This document shows positions 1 through 8,031 of a DNA stretch of 24,500 bases, in pieces. A model generated the notes under the pieces. That model saw nothing but the letters and a program-made list of their open reading frames with translations, did not search any database and was not told the DNA's origin. The DNA is from Nematostella vectensis. Its lineage: Eukaryota > Cnidaria > Anthozoa > Actiniaria > Edwardsiidae. Both the position numbers and the translations under genes were made by a program. The stretch is taken from contig NC_064044.1 of NCBI RefSeq assembly GCF_932526225.1, positions 4,182,092 through 4,206,591 on the forward strand, written 5' to 3'. Numbering within the stretch: position 1 is the stretch's first letter; each line of letters starts with the position of its first letter.

Positions 1-453
1 ACATAATTATAATGCCTTTCCATAGATTCTATCTGATTTTACTCGGTAAATAGGGTTTTTTTTTAATTTTTTTTTTTATTAAATACACCCCCTGGCTGTT
101 TTTAGTATCTGATTATCGGAGGGATTAGTATCCAGGATCACCGCGGTAACACTTAATAAACAAATTAAAGTATCAAGTAAATGAGTAAATAACTCTTACA
201 TAAAATACAAAAACAGTTTTCAAAAGATAAAGAATTCTTGTTTACATTCTTACGCACATTCACATAGCTCTCAGATACATGGATTCATCCGTTTATACGC
301 TACCCATGAACCACCGCGGTTTACGACACATGGATTTTGAGTGCAACCCTTTCAAAACCTTACTTGAAATAGGTGTATGCTTGTCGCAATTAGGCCATTT
401 ATTTCATATTCCACAGGTTGACCGGTCATCATTGCGTTGCTTTTTTGTTTCAG
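1..453. other. Intronic/flanking host DNA, no gene seen
   Basis: AT-rich sequence with a poly-T stretch near 57-79. It ends in a pyrimidine-rich tract and CAG at 451-453, read as the acceptor of the first receptor exon. The one longer open frame here (279-518) runs straight through that acceptor and shows no recognisable domain, so it is not called as a gene. Confidence 0.6.
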
Positions 454-558
454 GTTTCGATAACAGGGACAACCGGATTACTTCAGTTCGATTCTGGCGG
501 AAACCGGCGAAATGCTAAAATTGATGTTTATAATCTTAGAAGCGACGTCTTCACCAAG
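454..558 (+). CDS. Ionotropic glutamate receptor exon, end of amino-terminal domain (partial gene)
   Basis: This is one exon of a host iGluR, a ligand-gated cation channel of the plasma membrane. It encodes 35 codons in phase 0, beginning VSITGTTGLLQFD and ending NLRSDVFTK. The family pattern at the end of the extracellular amino-terminal domain is GLTG-x-I-x-FD...G-x-R...V-x-NL. It is bounded by a TTTGTTTCAG acceptor and an AAG/GTATTC donor. The next block starts IGEW, which continues the family's K-(V/I)-G-x-W pattern exactly, so the 454-558 to 682 splice is well supported. Upstream exons lie outside the window or are not recognisable. Confidence 0.85.
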
Positions 559-681
559 GTATTCCAACCCCTCCCCCATTGTATAGATTTTTGTCTTTCT
601 CTGCTCTGAGACTCTACAGACACGCTTGCTTAACAGGCTAAATGAGTGGCTGAACGACATAATTTAACTTATCGTTCACAG

Positions 682-759
682 ATTGGTGAGTGGAGCTCTG
701 CCTCTGGTTTATCTACCACTTCGGCGCCGATCAAGAACAGTTTGAATAAAACCATCGTC
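682..759 (+). CDS. Ionotropic glutamate receptor exon, linker into ligand-binding domain (partial gene)
   Basis: The acceptor is TTCACAG at 675-681. The reading frame gives IGEWSSASGL...NKTIV, matching the iGluR linker pattern (V/I)-G-x-W...GL...N-(K/R)-T-(L/I)-V that leads into the S1 ligand-binding half. The 3' end is uncertain. A GT at 760-761 gives a phase-0 end, but about six residues usually found before the PPF motif would then be missing. Reading on gives VPLSE, which fits the family length, but there is no GT at that point, and the next GT is at the edge of the satellite (about 793). Either the true donor is not at 760, a micro-exon is hidden, or the satellite has altered the junction. 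Confidence 0.75.
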
Positions 760-785
760 GTACCACTCAGCGAACTAAAAAGAAA

Positions 786-3700
786 GATCAGAGTGCCTAT
801 ACTGACAGGGGTAGGGTTATATTTGACAAAAGATCAGAGTGCCTATACTGACAGGGGTAGGGTTATATTTGACAAAAGATTAGAGTACCTATACTGACAG
901 GGGTAGGGTTATATTTGACAAAAGATCAGAGTGCCTATACTAACAAGGGTAGGGTTATATTTGACAAAAGATCAGAGTGCCTATACTGACAGGGATAGGG
1001 TTATATTTGACAAAAGATCAGAGTGCCTATACTGACAGGGGTAGGGTTATATTTGACAAAAGATCAGAGTGCTTATACTAACAGGGGTAGGGTTATATTT
1101 GACAAAAGATCAGAGTGTCTATACTGACAGGGGTAGGGTTATATTTGACAAAAGATCAGAGTGCCTATACTAACAGGGATAGGGTTATATTTGACAAAAG
1201 ATCACAGTGCCTATACTGACAGGGGTAGGGTTATATTTGACAAAAGATCAGAGTGCCTATACTGACAGGGATAGGGTTATATTTGACAAAAGATCAGAGT
1301 GCCTATACTGACAGGGGTAGGGTTATATTTGACAAAAGATCAGAGTGCTTATACTAACAGGGGTAGGGTTATATTTGACAAAAGATCAGAGTGCCTATAC
1401 TGACAGGGGTAGGGTTATATTTGACAAAAGATCAGAGTGCCTATACTGACAGGGGTAGGGTTATATTTGACAAAAGATTAGAGTGCCTATACTGACAGGG
1501 GTAGGGTTATATTTGACAAAAGATCAGAGTGTCTATACTAACAGGGGTAGGGTTATATTTGACAAAAGATTAGAGTGCCTATACTGACAGGGGTAGGGTT
1601 ATATTTGACAAAAGATTAGAGTGCCTATACTAACAGGGGTAGGGTTATATTTGACAAAAGATTAGAGTGCCTATACTAACAGGGGTAGGGTTATATTTGA
1701 CAAAAGGTTAGAGTACCTATACTAACAGGGGTAGGGTTATATTTGACAAAATATCAGAGTGCCTATACTAACAGGGATAGGGTTATATTTGACAAAAGAT
1801 TAGAGTGCCTATACTGACAGGGGTAGGGTTATATTTGACAAAAGATCAGAGTGCCTTACTAACAGGGGTAGGGTTATATTTGACAAACGATTAGAGTGCT
1901 TATACTAACAGGGGTAGGGTTATATTTGAGAAAAGATTAGAGTACCTATACTGACAGGGGTAGGGTTATATTTGACAAAAGATCAGAGTGCCTATACTAA
2001 CAAGGGTAGGGTTATATTTGACAAAAGATCAGAGTGCCTATACTAACAGGGGTAGGGTTATATTTGACAAAAGATTAGAGTACCTATACTAACAGGGGTA
2101 GGGTTATATTTGACAAAAGATCAGAGTGCCTATACTAACAGGGGTAGGGTTATATTTGACAAACGATTAGAGTGCTTATACTAACAGGGGTAGGGTTATA
2201 TTTGAGAAAAGATTAGAGTACCTATACTGACAGGGGTAGGGTTATATTTGACAAAAGATCAGAGTGCCTATACTAACAAGGGTAGGGTTATATTTGACAA
2301 AAGATCAGAGTTCCTATACTAACAGGGGTAGGGTTATATTTGACAAAAGATTAGAGTACCTATACTAACAGGGGTAGGGTTATATTTGACAAAAGATCAG
2401 AGTGCCTATACTAACAGGGGTAGGGTTATATTTGACAAAAGGTTAGAGTACCTATACTAACAGGGGTAGGGTTATATTTGACAAAAGATCAGAGTGCCTA
2501 TACTAACAGGGATAGGGTTATATTTGACAAAAGATTAGAGTGCCTATACTGAAAAGGGTAGGGTTATATTTGACAAAAGATCAGAGTGCCTTACTAACAG
2601 GGGTAGGGTTATATTTGACAAAAGATTAGAGTGCCTATACTGACAGGGGTAGGGTTATATTTGACAAAAGATCAGAGTGCCTATACTGACAGGGGTAGGG
2701 TTATATTTGACAAAAGATCAGAGTGCCTATACTGACAGGGGTAGGGTTATATTTGACAAAAGATTAGTGCCTATACTGACAGGGGTAGGGTTATATTTGA
2801 CAAAAGATCAGAGTACCTATACTGACAAGGGTAGGGTTATATTTGACAAACGATTAGAGTGCTTATACTAACAGGGGTAGGGTTATATTTGACAAAAGAT
2901 TAGAGTGCCTATACTGACAGGGGTATGGTTATATTTGACAAAAGATCAGAGTGTCTATACTGATAGGGGTAGGGTTATATTTGACAAAAGATTAGAGTGC
3001 CTATACTAACAGGGGTAGGGTTATATTTGACAAAAGATTAGAGTGCCTATACTAACAGGGGTAGGGTTATATTTGACAAAAGATCAGAGTGTCTATACTA
3101 ACAGGGGTAGGGTTATATTTGACAAAAGATTAGAGTGCCTATACTAACAGGGGTAGGGTTATATTTGACAAAAGGTTAGAGTACCTATACTAACAGGGGT
3201 AGGGTTATATTTGACAAAATATCAGAGTGCCTATACTAACAGGGATAGGGTTATATTTGACAAAAGATTAGAGTGCCTATACTGACAGGGGTAGGGTTAT
3301 ATTTGACAAAAGATCAGAGTGCCTTACTAACAGGGGTAGGGTTATATTTGACAAACGATTAGAGTGCTTATACTAACAGGGGTAGGGTTATATTTGAGAA
3401 AAGATTAGAGTACCTATACTGACAGGGGTAGGGTTATATTTGGCAAAAGATCAGAGTGCCTATACTAACAAGGGTAGGGTTATATTTGACAAAAGATCAG
3501 AGTGCCTATACTAACAGGGGTAGGGTTATATTTGACAAAAGATTAGAGTACCTATACTAACAGGGGTAGGGTTATATTTGACAAAAGATCAGAGTGCCTA
3601 TACTAACAGGGGTAGGGTTATATTTGACAAACGATTAGAGTGCTTATACTAACAGGGGTAGGGTTATATTTGAGAAAAGATTAGAGTACCTATACTGACA

Positions 3701-6700
3701 GGGGTAGGGTTATATTTGACAAAAGATCAGAGTGCCTATACTAACAAGAGTAGGGTTATATTTGACAAAAGATCAGAGTTCCTATACTAACAGGGGTAGG
3801 GTTATATTTGACAAAAGATTAGAGTACCTATACTAACAGGGGTAGGGTTATATTTGACAAAAGATCAGAGTGCCTATACTAACAGGGGTAGGGTTATATT
3901 TGACAAAAGGTTAGAGTACCTATACTAACAGGGGTAGGGTTATATTTGACAAAAGATCAGAGTGCCTATACTAACAGGGATAGGGTTATATTTGACAAAA
4001 GATTAGAGTGCCTATACTGAAAAGGGTAGGGTTATATTTGACAAAAGATCAGAGTGCCTTACTAACAGGGGTAGGGTTATATTTGACAAAAGATTAGAGT
4101 GCCTATACTGACAGGGGTAGGGTTATATTTGACAAAAGATCAGAGTGCCTATACTGACAGGGGTAGGGTTATATTTGACAAAAGATCAGAGTGCCTATAC
4201 TGACAGGGGTAGGGTTATATTTGACAAAAGATTAGTGCCTATACTGACAGGGGTAGGGTTATATTTGACAAAAGATCAGAGTACCTATACTGACAAGGGT
4301 AGGGTTATATTTGACAAACGATTAGAGTGCTTATACTAACAGGGGTAGGGTTATATTTGACAAAAGATTAGAGTGCCTATACTGACAGGGGTATGGTTAT
4401 ATTTGACAAAAGATCAGAGTGTCTATACTGATAGGGGTAGGGTTATATTTGACAAAAGATTAGAGTGCCTATACTAACAGGGGTAGGGTTATATTTGACA
4501 AAAGATTAGAGTGCCTATACTAACAGGGGTAGGGTTATATTTGACAAAAGATCAGAGTGCCTATACTGACAGGGGTAGGGTTATATTTGACAAAAGATCA
4601 GAGTGCCTATACTAACAGGGGTAGGGTTATATTTGACAAAAGATCAGAGTGCCTATACTAACAGGGATAGGGTTATATTTGACAAAAGATTAGAGTGCCT
4701 ATACTGACAGGGGTAGGGTTATATTTGACAAAAGATCAGAGTGTCTATACTAACAGGGGTAGGGTTATATTTGACAAAAGATTAGAGTGCCTATACTGAC
4801 AGGGGTAGGGTTATATTTGACAAAAGATCAGAGTGTCTATACTGACAGGGGTAGGGTTATATTTGACAAAAGATCAGAGTGCCTATACTGACAGGGGTAG
4901 GGTGATATTTGACAAAAGATCAGAGTGCCTATACTAACAGGGGTAGGGTTATATTTGACAAAAGATCAGAGTGCCTATACTGACAGGGGTAGGGTGATAT
5001 TTGACAAAAGATCAGAGTGCCTATACTAACAGGGGTAGGGTTATATTTGACAAAAGATCAGAGTGCCTATACTGACAGGGGTAGGGTTATATTTGACAAA
5101 AGATCAGAGTGCCTATACTGACAGGGGTAGGGTTATATTTGACAAAAGATCAGAGTGCCTATACTGACAGGGGTAGGGTGATATTTGACAAAAGATCAGA
5201 GTGCCTATACTGACAGGGGTAGGGTTATATTTGACAAAAGATTAGAGTACCTATACTAACAGGGGTAGGGTTATATTTGACAAAAGATCAGAGTGCCTAT
5301 ACTGACAGGGATAGGGTTATATTTGACAAAAGATCAGAGTGCCTATACTAACAGGGGTAGGGTTATATTTGACAAACGATTAGAGTGCTTATACTAACAG
5401 GGGTAGGGTTATATTTGAGGAAAGATTAGAGTACCTATACTGACAGGGGTAGGGTTATATTTGACAAAAGATCAGAGTGCCTATACTAACAAGGGTAGGG
5501 TTATATTTGACAAAAGATCAGAGTGCCTATACTGACAGGGGTAGGGTTATATTTGACAAAAGATTAGAGTACCTATACTAACAGGGGTAGGGTTATATTT
5601 GACAAAAGATCATTGTGCCTATACTAACAGGGGTAGGGTTATATTTGACAAAAGGTTAGAGTACCTATACTAACAGGGGTAGGGTTATATTTGACAAAAG
5701 ATCAGAGTGCCTATACTAACAGGGATAGGGTTATATTTGACAAAAGATTAGAGTGCCTATACTGACAGGGGTAGGGTTATATTTGACAAAAGATCAGAGT
5801 GCCTTACTAACAGGGGTAGGGTTATATTTGACAAACGATTAGAGTGCTTATACTAACAGGGGTAGGGTTATATTTGAGAAAAGATTAGAGTACCTATACT
5901 GACAGGGGTAGGGTTATATTTGACAAAAGATCAGAGTGCCTATACTAACAAGGGTAGGGTTTTATTTGACAAAAGATCAGAGTGCCTATACTAACAGGGG
6001 TAGGGTTATATTTGACAAAAGATTAGAGTACCTATACTAACAGGGGTAGGGTTATATTTGACAAAAGATCAGAGTGCCTATACTAACAGGGGTAGGGTTA
6101 TATTTGACAAACGATTAGAGTGCTTATACTAACAGGGGTAGGGTTCTATTTGAGAAAAGATTAGAGTACCTATACTGACAGGGGTAGGGTTATATTTGAC
6201 AAAAGATCAGAGTGCCTATACTAACAAGGGTAGGGTTATATTTGACAAAAGATAAGAGTTCCTATACTAACAGGGGTAGGGTTATATTTGACAAAAGATT
6301 AGAGTACCTATACTAACAGGGGTAGGGTTATATTTGACAAAAGATCAGAGTGCCTATACTAACAGGGGTAGGGTTATATTTGACAAAAGGTTAGAGTACC
6401 TATACTAACAGGGGTAGGGTTATATTTGAGAAAAGATTAGAGTACCTATACTGACAGGGGTAGGGTTATATTTGACAAAAGATCAGAGTGCCTATACTAA
6501 CAAGGGTAGGGTTATATTTGACAAAAGATCAGAGTTCCTATACTAACAGGGGTAGGGTTATATTTGACAAAAGATTAGAGTACCTATACTAACAGGGGTA
6601 GGGTTATATTTGACAAAAGATCAGAGTGCCTATACTAACAGGGGTAGGGTTATATTTGACAAAAGGTTAGAGTACCTATACTAACAAGGGTAGGGTTATA

Positions 6701-6800
6701 TTTGACAAAAGATCAGAGTGCCTATACTGACAGGGGTAGGGTTATATTTGACAAAAGATTAGTGCCTATACTAACAGAGGTAGGGTTATATTTGACAAAT
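786..6800. repeat. 46-bp tandem satellite array (~130 units)
   Basis: Head-to-tail units of 46 bp, for example AGAGTGCCTATACTGACAGG, then GGTAGGGTTATATTTGACAA, then AAGATC. Units differ at a few favoured sites: TGACAG or TAACAG, GATCAG or GATTAG, GTGCC or GTACC, and rare CAAACG, TTGAGA or missing-base forms. Forty-six is not a multiple of three and one of the three frames carries a stop, so short open frames inside are by-products. The array lies in the intron between two receptor exons and begins within about 30 bp of the second exon. Confidence 0.98.
1627..4562. repeat. Higher-order tandem duplication inside the satellite (2 x ~1,468 bp)
   Basis: Variant units recur at an offset of 1,468 bp: AAAATATCAG at 1748 and 3216, GTGCCTTACT at about 2587 and 4055, and the 195-bp stretch 2677-2871 again at 4145-4339. 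Only scattered single-base differences are seen between copies (for example TTTGGCAAA near 3440). The matched region spans about 1627-3094 and 3095-4562, so the two copies abut. A smaller 276-bp (six-unit) period is visible where CAAACGATTAG units precede TTGAGAAAAG units (1885/2161, 3353/3629, 5836/6112). End points are approximate. Confidence 0.85.
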
Positions 6801-6899
6801 CTGTCAAATATTGCTAAACGCTATAGAGGTTTTGTTATTTGCTTCACCTTTATTTTTTGGGATAACTCTAATTATATTAGATTTCTTTATCAGCGAAGG
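6801..6899. other. Short intronic spacer after the satellite
   Basis: The last satellite unit breaks off at TTTGACAAAT. About 100 bp of AT-rich DNA with no visible feature leads to the TTTA microsatellite. Confidence 0.6.
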
Positions 6900-7055
<156 letters not shown>

Positions 7056-7256
7056 GCATAGAATTCAAAATTGATTAATTAACTGATTGATAGATCCATT
7101 GAGCGATTATTTCATTGGTTAATTGATTTGCTTTGTGATTGATTAATTTAATGAATTGATCGATTGATTGCTTGCTTACTTTATTGACTTACTGACTGAG
7201 TTCACTCATTCATTCATTCATTTATTCATTGTTCGGTTTATTGAATTGGTTAACAG
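7056..7256. repeat. Degenerate tetranucleotide sequence and 3' end of receptor intron
   Basis: Low-complexity DNA of imperfect TTGA/ATTG units, then a (CATT)n-like stretch near 7206-7230. The intron ends in GGTTAACAG at 7248-7256, the acceptor of the next receptor exon. Confidence 0.7.
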
Positions 7257-7448
7257 ATTCCTCCATTCATCATCTCCGAGAAAGACCCAACCACAGGTGC
7301 CGTAAAGTATACAGGACACAGCATAGATCTGCTGGACATTCTAGCGGGGATGAATGGATTTCAGTACGAGATTTACGAGTCCGCAGAGCTGGGCGGAGTG
7401 AAGGAGGACGGCACTTACTACGGGCTCTTTGGCGATATTCAGAGCGAG
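7257..7448 (+). CDS. Ionotropic glutamate receptor exon, S1 ligand-binding half (partial gene)
   Basis: Sixty-four codons in phase 0 at both ends. They begin IPPFIISEKDPTTG, continue KYTGHSIDLLDILAGMNGF and end GTYYGLFGDIQSE. This matches the S1 half of the iGluR ligand-binding domain: a PFV/I start, G-(Y/H)-x-(V/I)-DLL, then F-x-Y-E-(L/I)-Y and G-x-x-x-G-(L/M)-(V/F)-G-(E/D). The donor GAG/GTACGA lies at 7448/7449. The next receptor exon at 24310 continues with KADLTTLPLTI exactly where the family expects (R/K)-AD-(L/I)...PLTI, so no coding sequence is missing between them. The intervening intron holds the Polinton. Confidence 0.92.
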
Positions 7449-7586
7449 GTACGAAAGGGTTGGACCGTGTGATCTTTAAGGGTGATATTTGCGTTACGTT
7501 ATTACACAACGAAGTCAGTAGCGAACAATCTTCAATAAGGTTACAATGTCACTGGCCGTGAGAGTCTGGGGCAACGTCACACCACC
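7449..7586. other. 5' part of receptor intron
   Basis: Intronic sequence from the donor GTACGA up to the target-site duplication. No feature is seen other than short open frames that continue the exon in other frames. Confidence 0.7.
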
Positions 7587-7591
7587 ACCAT
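7587..7591. repeat. Target-site duplication, left copy (ACCAT)
   Basis: ACCAT immediately precedes AGTAGTAGGG and is repeated at 23971-23975 immediately after CCCTACTACT. Both copies are followed by A, so a 6-bp reading (ACCATA), which would match the usual Polinton length, is possible if the terminal A is counted as shared. The left copy sits in a short ACC repeat. Confidence 0.8.
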
Positions 7592-7971
7592 AGTAGTAGG
7601 GTTTTGGCGCAGCTGGCGCAACTTTTTGATCTCCCTAAATTTCATTCCAAAATGGCGCGAAAGTCTCCGCGCACCTCCGCCAAGCCTCGCGACCTGCGCA
7701 TGCGTGAGTTTGCCAGAGATCTCTTGCACGACCACGCCCACCTGTCAATCACTTTGTCACGTGATAGCCAAGCCCACCCGTCAATCACTTTGTCACGTGA
7801 CGACCACGCCCACCTGTCAATCACTTTGTAAAAAAACCTGTCAATCACTTTGTCACGTGACGACCACGCCCACCTGTCAATCATTTTGTAAAAAACCTGT
7901 CAATCACTTTGTCACGTGATAGCCAAGCCCACCTGTCAATCACTTTGTCACGTGTCGCATCTAGGGGGAGC
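7592..7971 (+). repeat. Left terminal inverted repeat (~380 bp)
   Basis: Inverted match to 23605-23970. It begins AGTAGTAGGG, then GGCGCAGCTGGCGCAACT, a unique ~110-bp segment and a tandem array combining CACGCCCACC, CTGTCAATCA and GTCACGTGAC in roughly 35-60 bp units. CTGTCAATCA occurs exactly at 7742, 7814, 7837, 7874, 7897 and 7933, with a one-base variant near 7778. The array differs in unit order from the right arm. Short open frames through it are repeat artefacts. Confidence 0.95.
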
Positions 7972-8018
7972 CTGGGGGCTAGCCTCTCAGCTTCACATCT
8001 AAAAAAAGCTTTTGAAAA

Positions 8019-8031
8019 GTGGTTTAAAGAC
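8019..8031 (+). promoter_or_regulatory. Element promoter motif upstream of polymerase (GTGGTTTAAAGAC)
   Basis: Arm-type copy of the shared motif, preceded by GAAAA. It abuts the first ATG (8032) and lies 18 nt before the second in-frame ATG (8050). Its role as a promoter is inferred from recurrence. Confidence 0.7.

Noticed and set aside
279-518. 79-codon frame over the first receptor exon
   Set aside because: Wrong frame for the receptor and crosses its splice acceptor; no domain.
646-897. Open frames reading through the satellite (also 2677-2871, 4145-4339)
   Set aside because: They are short, restart every few units because 46 is not a multiple of three, and have no independent support.
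786-6800. TTGACA and TATACT in every satellite unit look like a bacterial promoter (15-bp spacing)
   Set aside because: The DNA is animal nuclear and the two hexamers are simply parts of the 46-bp unit; the spacing is also short of the 17-bp optimum.
786-6800. TAGGGTTA in each unit resembles telomere repeat sequence
   Set aside because: Only eight bases match and the rest of the unit is unrelated; there is no run of TTAGGG.
786-6800. Possible CRISPR-like regular array
   Set aside because: Units are contiguous without variable spacers, and the setting is a eukaryotic intron.
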